Shown piece after piece: positions 9,101 through 20,881 of a stretch of 32,842 bases of DNA. A program made the translations under genes and the position numbers. Location: assembly GCA_003427395.1 (NCBI GenBank), contig BFEA01000845.1:427796-460637 (forward strand). The letters are read 5' to 3'. The DNA comes from Chara braunii (lineage: Eukaryota > Streptophyta > Charophyceae > Charales > Characeae). Within the stretch, counting starts at the first letter, position 1. Each line of letters opens with the position of its first letter. The notes under the pieces are model-generated. The model saw only the letters and a program-made list of their open reading frames with translations. It was not told the DNA's origin and did not search any database.

Positions 9101-9354
9101 TAGAGATATGTCGTCGGTCCCCCCGAGTGGCATTGAGTAGAGAAGAGACTGCTGATGTTCATAGGGGGAGGGGACCAGAGGGGAGGCGCAGTGACTGTCC
9201 CATTGAAGAAGCTCGGTCCTGATGCTACGGGTTGACCCCTGGTCAGTATCGCCCACCTGCTGTCGCAGGTATCGCACGTGCTGGTGGGTGCAGCTCCTGC
9301 ATGTTCCCTCGTTGCAGGCTTGTGCATGGATATGGCTGCTACGGGGTTCCCCGT
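9101..9354. other. Left flank of the LTR retrotransposon
   Basis: No gene recognised. The five bases just before the LTR (9350-9354, cccgt) would be one side of the target-site duplication. The partner cannot be checked because the far LTR is truncated. Confidence 0.5.
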
Positions 9355-10837
9355 TGTCGAGCGCATCGGTCCGGCACCGCACATGGCAGCGCGGGACCCT
9401 CTCTGCCGCGTCACGCAGGAGTTGGACCAACCTCGTCACGAACACACAAATGAAGCTTCCTTAGGCCGCTCCGGCCGAGTGCGCCAGCCATACCTCTCGC
9501 GAGCCCCTACGACAGGATAGGGCCTACGCGAGGCACAACTTACCTCCAGTTTACGGGAGTTGTCACCTCCCTTCGGTGGGCGTATCCCGACCGAGCTACC
9601 AGTCCACAGTACGAAAGCTGATCAGTTGCAATCGCAGAGGTGGACCAGCCGAGGGCGTTTCTCGTTCGCTGTAGCATAGGGGGTACGCGCGGTAATACGC
9701 CTCTATCGGACCCGCACGTGAGCCGACATCTTGGGGGGCTGAGGTCCCAAGCGCGACTCGTCGTCGATCGACTAGGACGCATCCCACACACCACGCACAC
9801 ACCACTTTACGAACACAATATTAAAACACACATACACGCACATACAACATGACACAATACAAACAAACGCGACAACTCTCCGAGCTCCTCGGCAGCCAAC
9901 CCATAATTTTCCGATGCGGAAATCGGATAGGCGTCGCGCGCGAGACTTAATATAAAACCGCGCAGACGCAGAGCCCACTCATATCGACTAATAATGCAAA
10001 CGTACGCAAGCAGTCGCAACGATGGTGTACCATGTAGTACCCATACTCGCACGGCATTCGTTAATCTCGAGGGTCGCGTTCGACACTCAAGTATCGGCTG
10101 ACACGCGCCTTGAGGGTTAATCTCTCGACGCTGGACAACCGCCAAGCGCGGTTGAAGACTACACACCCTCTTCTGCACCTTATGCAGATCGGGTGGTACG
10201 CAGGTCCACACCTGTGGTGACAGTCGTTTCTTGCGGCCCTCGGGATGAGTCCTACCCCAGGTCTCGACGAAAGTCAAGGGGTTTGACATTAACGGCTGTC
10301 ACGGCTTACAACGTCCAACCATGAAAATCTCTAAAAAGCAAAGGATAATGGGGGATTTTCCTTTTCTCTCTAGCCATAATCTGGTTAATCCTTGCACACG
10401 ATCACAATAAGCCGCGCGCATGCTTAAGGCACATACAAATATATACATAAGGTTTATTTCTATAGGACGATCACTTCTCACAGTCACAATGGGACTCCCC
10501 TCAGCCATATATATATGTAATCGCAGACAGTCATATCCAGAAGCCGAACCACAACCATACCTGCAATCACATCAAAGATTCATCCAGAAGTCCACGCACT
10601 ACACGGGGTCAACTTCAACCATTCTCTTATCTCATACCCCTTGCTTTAGCAATGCCAACCTCAACCTCAGCGCAACCTCCCCGCAATAAAAATACTCAGT
10701 ATCTTTGTTAAATGACCATTCAATAAAGTCCGGGTAAAAACACAATGAAACAGTTCAAATCACAGGGCTGAAGCCTTTCGGTTGAGTGACAAGAGTGAAT
10801 TCGAGTTGAGTCGTAAACCGACGAATCGACAACCGAC

Positions 10838-10921
10838 CTGTTATCAGTGATAACAGAAGATGATCCTCGTAGGATCGGGCTGAAACTAGTCAAAATCCTG
10901 AATCAAACGGTCCAAAGGACC
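10838..10921. repeat. Triloop palindrome cluster in 3' LTR
   Basis: CTGTTATCAGTGATAACAG (10838-10856) is a perfect palindromic hairpin. It is followed by GATCCT-CGT-AGGATC and GGTCC-AAA-GGACC. The fourth hairpin seen in the other LTR has decayed here. The corresponding cluster is at 24509-24609. Confidence 0.8.
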
Positions 10922-11729
10922 TGTTACAGAAGATAGGTCAATCCCCAGATAAACCTATGAGTCAATGGAGAATCAACTCTATATCACGATCTCACGCAAT
11001 TCATCCTAATTAACTAAGTCTAAGTCTACCCTCAAGCAGTGCCCAAAGCAAAGGTAGACCTTAGCAGAGTCTCCCTTATAGAGGGTGGATCGCCAGAATC
11101 GCTACCAGTTAAAATATAACCCATCTCCTTTAAACTAAGAAAATTTCGGCAGCGCTTCTCATAGGAAAGTACCTTTCCAGAATTTATATCAGCCCGAATA
11201 TGAAAGCACAAATAGTCTTTGACTTTCCAAAGTTCAATTTTTGTCTAACTCCCTAATTTAGCAGAAATTTGGGCAGCACTCCCTTTAGAAAAAGAGACTT
11301 TCCAGATTTTTACTAAGTCATATATGAACCTTAGACAAGTTGGACTTTGAAAAACGAGAATTTGACTAACTCTCTGGATTCGTAGAAATTTTGGCAGCGC
11401 TTCCGGTAGAGAAAGTAGTTTACCAAAACTTATACAAAGCCAAGTACAATAAAACATCTCAGAAAATGCGAGAATCGATCTAAGTAAAAAACCTGAGCTA
11501 AGAAAATGCAAAAATTGAACTAACTCCTATCGCTCTAGCACCTAGCGAGCAACTACAGTAACTACCTGTCGAGCTGAAACTCACACCAAGTAGTAGCAAT
11601 ACTCAGTTACCTGTAGGCCAAAACACAAAGGTAAGTACTTTCACCAGCCCCAAGTCAACTTAGCAAACAATAGTTCGTGTATTCTCAGTAAGTTACCCAT
11701 TTATACCCAACTTAAATAAGGTGTAAAAT

Positions 11730-12553
11730 CAGGTCATCCAATCTTATGGAACATGCCTGCCTCAGCCATCAAATATACACGAACAGGTTGCACAACTACT
11801 TCTCTCTTCTTTTGGGCATATCACTAAGCCGTTCATCTTAGAAGCAAAGCTTAGTCGTCCTGAACTTGTTTAATGTCCAAGATATATATACCTCTTTGAA
11901 CTTAGTGTTCAAACACTGGACGTAGGACTGAGCCGTTCATCTTAGAAACAAGGCTCAGCCTGCCCAAGGTTACCTTCAGTTACACTCTTAGTTATACTCT
12001 CTTCAACTTATTGATAAGCTATAGTCAGACTATCCAATCTTATGGAAACCGTGCCTGACTAGCCTATTCATAGATAAAATAATAATAAAATATAGCCAAA
12101 TTATAACCTTTGGGTTCCAGCATGTGCGAGGCGTTGGGACGGACCATCCAATCTTATGGAACATATCTGGTCCTCTGTCAGGTTCGTTTCTCTCTGATCC
12201 AGCTGTGTGCGGCATGGGTCCAAAGTCGTCCAATCTTATGGACATGCTTTGCTCTCACTGAGAATTACCCCCTCAGAACGAAACAGGAAGAGTCTGAGTC
12301 ATCCAATCTTATGGACTTGCCCAGACCTCCTCGATCCGAAACAAATGAAACAGGATAAACCCCGACTAAACATGGCAACCAGGACCTCCAATCTTATGGT
12401 ACAAGCTTGGCTCCTAAAAGTCAACCACAGTCAAGCCCTCACAAGCTGGAGCAATCAGACCATCCAATCTTATGGAACTTGTCTGATTCTCAATGCAGTT
12501 CAAAAATAAAACACAGTGGTCAGGTCATCCAATCTTATGGAACATGCCTGACC
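11730..12553. repeat. Array of ten covarying stem-loops, 3' LTR copy
   Basis: Ten hairpins at 11730-11759, 11823-11855, 11928-11958, 12023-12060, 12141-12173, 12221-12251, 12292-12326, 12379-12410, 12453-12488 and 12518-12553. Eight share the apical part TCC-AATCTTAT-GGA (one ends GGT) and two share TTC-ATCTTA-GAA, so ATCTTA is common to all. The outer stems differ but stay complementary: ACTAAGC/GCTTAGT, CTGAGCC/GGCTCAG, GGACCA/TGGTCC, CAAAG/CTTTG, GTCTG/CAGAC, AATCAGAC/GTCTGATT, GGTCAGG/CCTGACC. The stem at 12379 is the weakest, with one G-T pair. Inner and outer stems are separated by an asymmetric internal loop. Intervening DNA is unrelated between units. Confidence 0.85.
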
Positions 12554-13144
12554 CTATAGGACCCTGCCAAGCTCAAACAAAACCACCTTTCACCCTCCCT
12601 TCCCCCTCAAACAATTCCCCCTTTTGTTCCCAATCTGCCTTCAGGTAATCAACAAAACTGAAACCGAGGCTTGCATACACATTCCTTTACTTAGTCCGAG
12701 TTCAAATCCTGAAAGTCAATTCAAGGTCAAAATACAGGATTCAAGCAAAACACTCAGTCAATGCATAGAGGGAAGTATAGGTATGGGTTATAACTGAGTT
12801 TAAAGAAGGAATCAGGAAATTACTGCTCAATTCCTTGCCTCTAGGACTCCTCCTGAGTCTCGGCAGAGCTCCCGCAATCGGTGGGGCGAACCTCCCACAA
12901 AGGCCTTGGCGTGGATTACGGGTTGCAATCTCGCCTGCCGCCTTCCTCTCTGAACCAAATAGACTAGACTTAGAGTGAGAAGGGCAGAAGTAGAAGCGTT
13001 TAATCTCTCAGATACAAGAAGCGTGCTCTCAGACTCGAAGGAGAGGGCCTGGTAACCTTCAGCGCCTGAGGGCCCCGCAATGGCGGCCAAGGGTAGCAGC
13101 TTGGTCAACTTGGAGTCAAACTGTCGGTCCCAACTCTCCAGACA

Positions 13145-13154
13145 ACCTCCCAAA
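13145..13154 (-). other. Polypurine tract
   Basis: Read on the minus strand this is TTTGGGAGGT, placed directly before TGTC, the first bases of the 3' LTR. Its role would be to prime plus-strand DNA synthesis. Position and terminal TGTC/GACA symmetry support it; the tract itself is short. Confidence 0.6.
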
Positions 13155-15373
13155 TCGCGACGATAACCTCCATTTACTGCCCAATCACTTTTCCAACCCG
13201 CGGAGGTGACCTCCCTTCACCACACAACCGCCCTCACTCCCCTGGGTAAAGCTGCAGCCACGTAGTCCTAGTTGACAACACCTGACACGGTGCCCGCCAC
13301 GTATGCCCTTCGAGTATCGCTGCACTGCGGAGTATGCAGTGAGTCGCAGCAAAACCGTTGTTTAACGCAGCAGCCCAACAATTACACCGCGGCCCACGCG
13401 ATTGGCATCAGCACAGTAATCCACAGTAAGCATAGCGCTCAGCCGAGGTAGCTAGCCGGGTGCACAGCGATCAGCACGATCTCAATGGAACTACTAACTT
13501 AGCAAGGCACAAAAGAAGACCGCGGCGAGGCCGGGACCTTGACTCAGAGCGACGGACATGACAGCAAACAGTTGCCCGCCCCCTTTCCCAGTCACGACAG
13601 CTAATGTGTGTGTAGGTCCACCTCTCCTACGGAGCTTGCTCTTTAGGCGTTTGTCTCCTCCTTACGGTCCACCCCTATAGGCCGCCCGACGTTTCTGCTA
13701 ACAGACGCGCCTACCTCCTCGTGGCAACTCCACTGTTACGGTTCGCTGGACTGAGCCATCCCTTGGCTAGCCAGGTGGTCTCCTAACGCCTCGACCGCCC
13801 CCCCCTTCGTGGCTGCATGTGCCCTTAGCTTCAACTGCAACTCCAGGGGGAGGAAGAGAGGGACAAAACTCTTTTTCTAAGGTTGAGCGCAGGCAGATGC
13901 ACACAGCCGGCCACTGTTATAGCATACTACTTGACTACAACCCTTCTCGCGAATACGAGTCAATCCCTCCTCACCCCTTTTGCCTCTGTGTCTCTTCCCG
14001 TCTCCACGTCTGTTTTCCCGGCTGCAACCGGCCGAGCTTGCGGTCGGATTTGATTGAGAATCGTGCTGATAGCGAAGTAGCAAAGGGACCTGTAGCTGCG
14101 GCCACCCTCTCCAATGGGAACGAACAACGCCCCGGCCACACAAGTAAGTCTCCAACACCGTAGTTGCACAAAACCACCCTCTTTGGTAGTTCTGAACTTA
14201 GAAGTGGGGTCGCCTACCCCGAAGATAGTGGAGACGAGCCTTTATTTTGCCCGTTTCTGTCGAGCAGCGAGCGCGAGATCGCTTCGTTCCCTTTCTGCCA
14301 TAGCCGGCTCCCTCCTTCGGCGCACCACTTCTTTCACTTACCGCTTATCCTACTAACTTTTTGCACTTTCCGACTGCATGATTGGCTCCGCTTGGGGTTA
14401 AACCCCCAAACTAGCCTCCTCGTTTGTCGAAAACGGCCCGGAAACGGCCGAAGAAACCAACCTTCATCCCCACTTATCTTCCTCCCCGATATTCACCAAG
14501 ACTAACACCATAATGGAACTCGCCCTACTTCAAAACCCCCAAGTAGGTCCTCTCTGTGCCCGATTTGATCAAGGAACGGGCGGGCTTCACCATCTTCTCT
14601 GTGCCACGTTCCTTCTCCCTTGTCGCTAGGATGAGCAAAACCGGGGTGAATCTTCCGCTGAAATGCGGAAAGATTCATTCAACATTTATTCCTCTCCTTC
14701 TCATCCTCCCTGCGCACTACCTTCTCTAACTCTCTCCCGACCTACTGACTTCCTCGCCTATCTAACTTCATACTCGAGGTCGCCCACCCGTAAAACCCCG
14801 AGTTCGACTTTTCCCTGGCTCGTTTTCGTTCAAAAACGAGCGAGATACTCGTTTTTTTTTTTTCCTTTCGACATAGCCCCCTCCGCCATATCTCCCCGGG
14901 GCCTTTTCCTCACCTACCTCCTAAACTATCAATCCTCCTACCGATCTGACTCTACCATCGTACTCGCCCGGGGCCAAACCCCCGGGATAGCATTTTCCCT
15001 CGCCCAAAACCGCTTATCATCGGGCGAACCCCTCACTTCCCACTGCGCCCTGCTAGCTCTCCGCCATATCCCCGCCTTCCAACGTGCGTGCACCTGGCAC
15101 GAGCCATCGGCCGGGCTCACCCGGTTCCGTCTGTCTACCTCCGCTGCGCTGCTGCTTACCTCAACCCCGCCCGACAGTCACGACCTGTCTCAGCACGCAC
15201 TCACCCCGCTCTCACGTCCGGGTTCACGCTACCACCTTCGCCACTTCTCTCCTCGTCACTCCGCTGCCCGTTGCCTTGCCCAGCGCCTAATGCCCGTAGC
15301 GGCCCGACAGTACTTGGCCCCTCTTCAAAAATCCCTCACTGTCGGCCCTGCACCCGATTTTATACACGCCGTC

Positions 15374-15616
15374 CGCGTGCCGGGGCCGTACTAATCTACT
15401 CGGTATCGTTCCAGTTTTAACGGATGTCCCAAAGGACCTGGCCAGGGCGATGCCCCGCGGCTCCCCCAAAGGCCACTCGGCCCCTTCACTCTTCCCCCAT
15501 GCACCTTTCTTGGATCGCGTCCGGGTTCGCTCCCGGACTCCTCACACATCACCCGTGCGCAGGGGCCCTGCGAATCTTCTCAGTACCGGCCCAATTTCTA
15601 GCGGATGTCCCGAGGG
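15374..15616. repeat. Diverged direct repeat, period about 179 bp
   Basis: Two blocks share cgtgc-ggggcc, a ctactcggta/cttctcagta segment and gcggatgtcccraggac (first copy acggatgtccc). They lie inside the retrotransposon's internal region. Confidence 0.55.
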
Positions 15617-15689
15617 ACTTCCATCGAGGTCAAGAGGTCAGCCTGCGCTGGTCCCAGGCAACTTTTAAACTACCTACTTCTACAACCCA

Positions 15690-15770
15690 GGTTCCATCAT
15701 CTGGGTTCGAACACGGGCCTGTATTTCAATGGTTCATGGGTGTACCTACTGAGCTAGGCCCCCGGGTGCC
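15690..15770 (-). repeat. tRNA-derived SINE-like copy 2
   Basis: On the minus strand an intact A box (TAGCTCAGTAGG, complement of 15745-15756) precedes an intact B box (GTGTTCGAACCC, complement of 15703-15714). Flanking sequence matches the copy at 1431-1506. Its boxes are better preserved than those of copy 1. It lies inside the LTR retrotransposon and so probably inserted after it. Confidence 0.65.
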
Positions 15771-16089
15771 TGCGGCACCCACGGCACCACCTCCGCGGCT
15801 CCAACGTAGCTACGAAAGCAATTTGTAATTGCACCTTCGGCAACCCCGCAAATGCCACATACCCCCACGTGCTGCTATCGCAGTTTCCTGCCCCAGAACA
15901 GGACGCGACAACAAAGGGACATAGAGCAATAAACAGAAAAAAAGAATTAAAATAAAAGAAACGTTGGGGAATCGCAGGGTCGCTGGCACCTCACCAGCCT
16001 CGCGGGGTGGGCTCGCGGCCGCACCCATAAGCAAAACCGAGGGGAATAGCCCCATAGGGCCCTCAACCCCTCAGGCTTTTTCTCCACGC

Positions 16090-16180
16090 CACTCCGCGGC
16101 CGCCGTGCCGATGCCCGCTGGCCTCGATCCCCGAACCTCCATAGTAGCAGTCCGCTGTGGTAACCCATAGGGCTATGCCC
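16090..16180 (-). repeat. Possible tRNA-like sequence
   Basis: On the minus strand, gggcatagccctatgggtta resembles an A box region, and ggaggttcggggatcgagg resembles an altered B box about 40 bp downstream. No second copy is seen and no cloverleaf was built, so this is a weak call. Confidence 0.2.
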
Positions 16181-17953
16181 AAGCTTGAGGCCACCGCCCG
16201 TAGAGTACCATAAAAGGCAGTGCGGCGCGGCGCTTTGGACCAACAAACTGTTGCGCGGCTCCCAATGTCTGCGCTGGCTCGCTTATACCGTGCCATAATT
16301 GCCCTGCTCGCCATCCTAGGACACCCCGTTCACCGCATGAAGTCGCGCCGTCGCTGCCGATGCCATCGTCGGGGTCGTTCTCCGCAAGCGCGCTCGACTT
16401 TGTCAAACGTAGCCATCGAAAGAAAATATCCCCTAGATCCTAGTTTAATCAAGCGTACCCCAAAAAATAAAAATAAAGGAAAAATTTAAAATAAACCGAC
16501 CGGCGTCCGCGTCGGCTTTATAATCAAGGATAGAAACGGAATCACCCGCTCCTTAAACCTGGGCGCCCATACACTCCCTACTCTAGTCAACCATCATGTG
16601 AACGTAAACCACAGACGCAGCCGCGCCTAGCGAGGTATACTTAACTTTAGACTTAAACCATTTTCTGCCACTTGCATAAAACAAGGCGGATACCCTTGTA
16701 AGGGTATTCGCGCCGACAGCTTACCGGACCACATTAAGTGACGTCCCCGTCGCTTCACAAAATCGAAAAGCTATCAGAGTACCCAAGATGCTGACGAAAG
16801 AGGAACCAATCCGATTAGCCGACCAACACAGGGTAGAGGCCTCCATCAAACCATGCCTCCACAACTATATGCTGCCAGGTTTCTAACCCGGGCTCTTACT
16901 GCCCCGACATTAGGACGCTGACAACATAAGTTCCCAAGACCTTCTCAATCATCCTCTCCCTGGTTCTAGACAACCTTCGGCTTGTCGTGGGGTGTCCCTA
17001 GTCCTGGCCAAAACTAGGGACGTGGGCCCTAATCGAGACCTTTGAAGACACTCTCGCCTTCCTTCTCAAAGTATCTCTCGCAATCAAATACACATACGTA
17101 TATTTGTATACTTAATATCCACTCAACTCTTTCTGCAGTCTAGTACAGAAAGGCTAGGTCTCCATCTTGGCCATCCATAGCCTGGCTGATCGGACCAGGA
17201 CTACGGTTCACCGCATTGTTATTTTAGCGGCAGTACCCTCGCTGGTTACGCAACGATAGGTTTTCTCCTGATAAGCATTCAATCAGGATTTCCCTAAAAC
17301 CTCAACCTTCACTATCCCACGGAGTAATTTCTCTGGGGCGCAACTCCCCTTAAACTCTTCCTCCGCGGTCCGGCAGCCAGGTTGCGCTGACTCGTAGCCA
17401 TCCCCTGGGGTTACGCCTTAGAGGTACTAACCTTTACCGCTTATCTTGGTATTCCTCTACTATGTCCCAGAACTAGCACAAGTGGTCAGACGGAGGGTCG
17501 CAAAACCAATCACGGGCCCACTGCGAGACTATGCAGGGGTCTGAAGGCATTTACCAACTCTCCCACGAAAGGCATGGCATCCTTTGCACAATCACAAACA
17601 AAATCACCGCTAGGTCCACAAGGCCGTGACCCCTGACTTGATGAGAGCCAGCAGCCACCCATCCTGAGACATTTCTCGCCCTGCACTCTTTTGCGACTTT
17701 CTCAAGCATCTCAAGCAAATGTGGCCCCTTTTCGTCAGACTTTATCAACTCAAACACTGCTTACCATGCCCTTAAATCCATTAACTACCTTTCACATGAA
17801 GGGGGTCTCTCTCAATAGGTCTCCCAGCCATCCCCCTCTTCTTAAGATGAGCTATCACACGACCCTTTTTAAAACACCCCCTTTTTTGGGGATGAGTCTT
17901 CCAATAAATAACATTACCACCTTCCTTAATCTGAAGGGGTCTCAATCATAGGA

Positions 17954-18061
17954 CAACTCAACCATAGAACAACTCAAACTGAGAGACCTACTTATGGGTT
18001 CTCTCCACAACTCAACCATGAACCAACTCAACTGAGGGGCCTGCTTATGGGCCCTCTCCAC
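17954..18061. repeat. Tandem hairpin units (54 bp x 2)
   Basis: Units starting caactcaaccat at 17954 and 18008 and a partial third at 18061. Each contains a hairpin whose stem differs: GAGAGACC-TACTTAT-GGGTTCTCTC and GAGGGGCC-TGCTTAT-GGGCCCTCTC. The arms change together and the loop keeps CTTAT. Confidence 0.7.
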
Positions 18062-19453
18062 AACTCAACCGTAAAACATCCGGCATGGTAAGTATTCGAG
18101 TCTCATAGACTCGCAAAATCCCCTCGGATTCTCACTCTTTTGCCACACGACGAAACTGCTCCACCTCTCCTTATACTTGGCCCTTTCCTGCCTGTAGGCA
18201 GGCCACACGAGTATACCGAAGAGTGAACAGCTCACATTCATTCAATCTCATAAGATCCACACAATCCAATACACATGAGATGTATTTCACACATCTTTCA
18301 CACAAAATCATCATATATCAGGATAAAACCACACATGTGAGAGTGATTGTGATCGTCATAAAAGAGAGTCTCAGATAAGGCCTCAACTCAATATATACAC
18401 AAGGGTACAATACCCCAACTCAAACGCGAATCAAATGGCCTCAAATTACATATCCACGCATAGTTGAACAATGTCAACTCAAATCGTCACTGGTATCACA
18501 CAAGAACAAATGCGGTCTCCCTGACCAAAGCTATAGCTAAAACAGTTTGATCACGATGTAGCCATACTTCTCAATCCGAGGGACCCAAGTAATCCAGGAC
18601 ATATCCAGATATCCACCCCGTAATGCAAGGTCCATCACGTCTCAATCAATCGTAACTTACAATAGCCTCGAATCAAAGCGTCGTGCAAACTCTTCTCTCA
18701 TATCTCATCGCAGCACCCTCGAGGTCTTAAGGCCACAAGAATTCAAACTCAAATTCTGCCAAACCTCTATGCATATCCTATTCACAAGCGCATGGGTACG
18801 TATACCTTTACAATTCAGAGCAGTGCGGCCTAAAACGAACTCAGCCCCCAAGCACAACCTTTTTACTTCAGTCCTTGGGTGACATCCTTAAAGTACATGC
18901 CTAAGGGAGCCAACTACCATGATCAAGCTAAATCAGTGCTCCTTAACCAAGATCGCACCCTCGCACGGTCTCTTAGTATAACATACTGACCCACTCTCAG
19001 ATTTTGATTGTGCTATAGCCACCCTAACCCTAAGCAGTCATAAGAACCTAGGAGTCACTTACCCCATCTACCTTAAGGTCTCTTTAGGGTCCCCTATACA
19101 CTCCCAACACCTTAGTGTATACACTCTTCCCCGCTTATCTAGTATACAGTCACATCCTTGTTGGCTAAAATACAAGGCATGGGACCACACAGTCGATAAT
19201 CGTGCTAGCCTACTTCTACGTTCAAATATACTAGATTGGACTTATTATAGTAGCCAGCCCAAAGCGGTCCAAGACTATCCTTTGACTGACTGCTCATCGG
19301 CTTACGGTTTAGAGTTTTTCCTTCGTTCACACTATTATATTATCTCTAACCCCACCTCCTCTATCACCTCTTTACATCTTCCAGTCACCCTATTCTCCCT
19401 TTGACATTCCGTTGGCTGCCTTTCCTACCCAACTACCGTTCAACCGCTGCTGG

Positions 19454-20881
19454 TCATGCCGTTTTCTCCCCCACATCCACCTTGTGGTTTCGCTGCCGTC
19501 CATTGCGCCCTCCAGTGCCTCCTCTGCCGCGACCTCGTCCTCTATTGTTGCGCCCTCCATCCCCGCGGCCTCTTCCAACTCCTCGCCTCTGGCCATCCGC
19601 ACCGGCCATGTTGCCTTGTGGCACCCGCTGTGTCGGTGGCTGCAACAGTCCCATAGGCAGAGTCGGCCGAATCTGGACTGCGGGAGGCCTAGGCGGCATC
19701 ATACTTATTTGCGGGCTCCAACAAGTGCCTTGCTGGACTACGGGAGGCCTAGGCGACATCATACTTATTTGTGGGCCTAAACAAATGCCTTGCATCCAGG
19801 GAATATATGGATTATATATAGGTCTTGGTCTCACTTGGCCATATGGTGTCCATGGCCCGTATAATGCCCGCTTGGTCGGCGGAGGCCCCGCCTGTGCTGG
19901 CTTGCCGCTCAATTCTGGCGGGGTGGCCCCTCCCTGCCGCATGCCCTCCCACTTTCCGGTACCTTGGCCTCCCTGGCCCCGACTCCTCGCCTTCCGCTGA
20001 GCCTTCGTCAACTTGGGAGGTTCGGGCTTCCCTTTTTCACCCATCACCCCCTCTTCCTTGTCTCCTTGAGGGGTGCGACCAATCTTTCCCCAACGATCAC
20101 ATACCACTTCTGCCCCGTGCTCTGACCATCACTCATTCCTTTGCCTCTCCCATCCCGCAGCTGCGCAGGATTCCACGTTAATGGACCCCTTCTTCGGATC
20201 AGGCGCAATAATCGGCAGGGCCATACTTGCCTCCTGCTCCCCCGTTATTTCAATGAATCCCTCGCCTCCATCCCTTCCCGGGGCGCAGGTTCGTCCCTCC
20301 GAGGTTCCCTTGTGGAGGAATGACTTTTGATGAACTCCCCTTTTCTCTGCCTCACCTCGCTCAATCGGCCCACTCGATGCTCCCTCAAAGGCCTTCCTTT
20401 TGCCATTCTTGGCCTCTTCCAGCCGTGCTAACCTTTCATCCAGTGCCCCTACTTGCCTTTGTAGCCCACTTAACTCTGCCTGTGATGGTGCGCCCACAAC
20501 CAGCGGCACAGAGCACCTCCCACGTTGGCCCTCTATCCCATCTTCTGGATATCTTAGCCTGAAGGACCTCTCCAACCCATCCCACGTCTTTGCCTCCTGC
20601 TTGAGGGCATATACCTCCTCACTTATTCCTCCACAAACGAGCAAGGGGAACATATACTGCATCGCCTTCTTGTCCCACTTCTTCATAAGGCGAAAATCCT
20701 GAAAGTCGCGCAAAAAGCTAGCCAAGTTCCTCCCTTGGAACAGCAAGGCACGCAGATCTGGGGGCATTGACTCTTGCAACACTTCGTGCAGCAGCACCTT
20801 CATGAGGCACGAATTCCTCCAACGCAGGATTTTGGCAAAGTCGCTTTCTTCCGCCATTATGCTAATAGCAGCCTGATACAC
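19454..20881 (-). pseudogene. gag: Retrotransposon gag, interrupted by one TGA
   Basis: Gag forms the particle that packages element RNA. The first part (20881-20129, 250 codons) looks like a Ty3/gypsy capsid: residues about 45-120 carry SFLRDFQDFRLMKKW, then a helical stretch and KTWDGLERSFRLRYP, followed by a Leu/Glu coiled segment. A TGA at 20131-20129 stops it. The same frame continues through WSEHGAE and 217 more codons to 19454. Just after the stop, CDRWGKIGR resembles a CCHC zinc knuckle that has lost its second Cys (now W) and its His (now R). The tail is very rich in Arg-Gly and Pro, typical of nucleic-acid-binding Gag C termini. The rebuilt length, about 475 codons, suits a Gag. A CGA-to-TGA change would explain the stop. 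Start codon taken as the first ATG of the frame; upstream extension was not excluded. Confidence 0.7.
19681..19800 (-). repeat. 60-bp in-frame tandem repeat within gag
   Basis: Two units (19681-19740, 19741-19800) share cgggaggcctaggcg and catcatacttattt. In the gag frame they encode 20-residue repeats with the common motif PQISMM-PRPP. Confidence 0.85.

Larger units (their letters stand above)
9355..13144 (-). repeat. 3' LTR (complete)
   Basis: On the plus strand it begins tgtcgagcgcatcgg and ends ccagaca, giving TGTC...GACA short inverted termini. The polypurine tract complement follows directly. Identity with the other LTR stops at 12997, so the last 147 bp, which are the start of U3 in element orientation, exist only here. 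The LTR holds the ten-hairpin array (11730-12553) and a palindrome cluster (10838-10921). A minus-strand frame of 160 codons (9807-10289) is open here and in the other LTR (156 codons) but has no recognisable domain. Confidence 0.85.
13155..19453 (-). other. Internal region where pol would be expected; none seen
   Basis: In element orientation this lies 3' of gag. No frame on either strand shows protease, RT, RNase H or integrase motifs. The longest frame (14663-15394, plus strand, 243 codons) is compositionally odd and has no domain. 14390-15025 contains short palindromes (ggggttaaacccc, cggcccggaaacggccg, cccggggccaaacccccggg). 15374-15436 and 15551-15616 are diverged direct repeats. Other clear hairpins are TCCCTAGT/ACTAGGGA (16987-17012), GATACCCT-TGTA-AGGGTAT near 16690 and GAGTCT/AGACTC near 18099. 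A SINE has inserted at 15690-15770. Confidence 0.6.

Noticed and set aside
8444-9103. 219-codon plus-strand ORF
   Set aside because: Translation of the tandem array and its homopolymers (poly-Phe, poly-Gly).
14663-15394. 243-codon plus-strand ORF inside the LTR element
   Set aside because: Opposite to the element's coding strand, Ser/Pro/Leu-rich from C-rich DNA, no recognisable domain. Long frames are expected in such composition.
19401-20000. 199-codon plus-strand ORF
   Set aside because: Antisense shadow of the Arg/Gly/Pro-rich part of gag.
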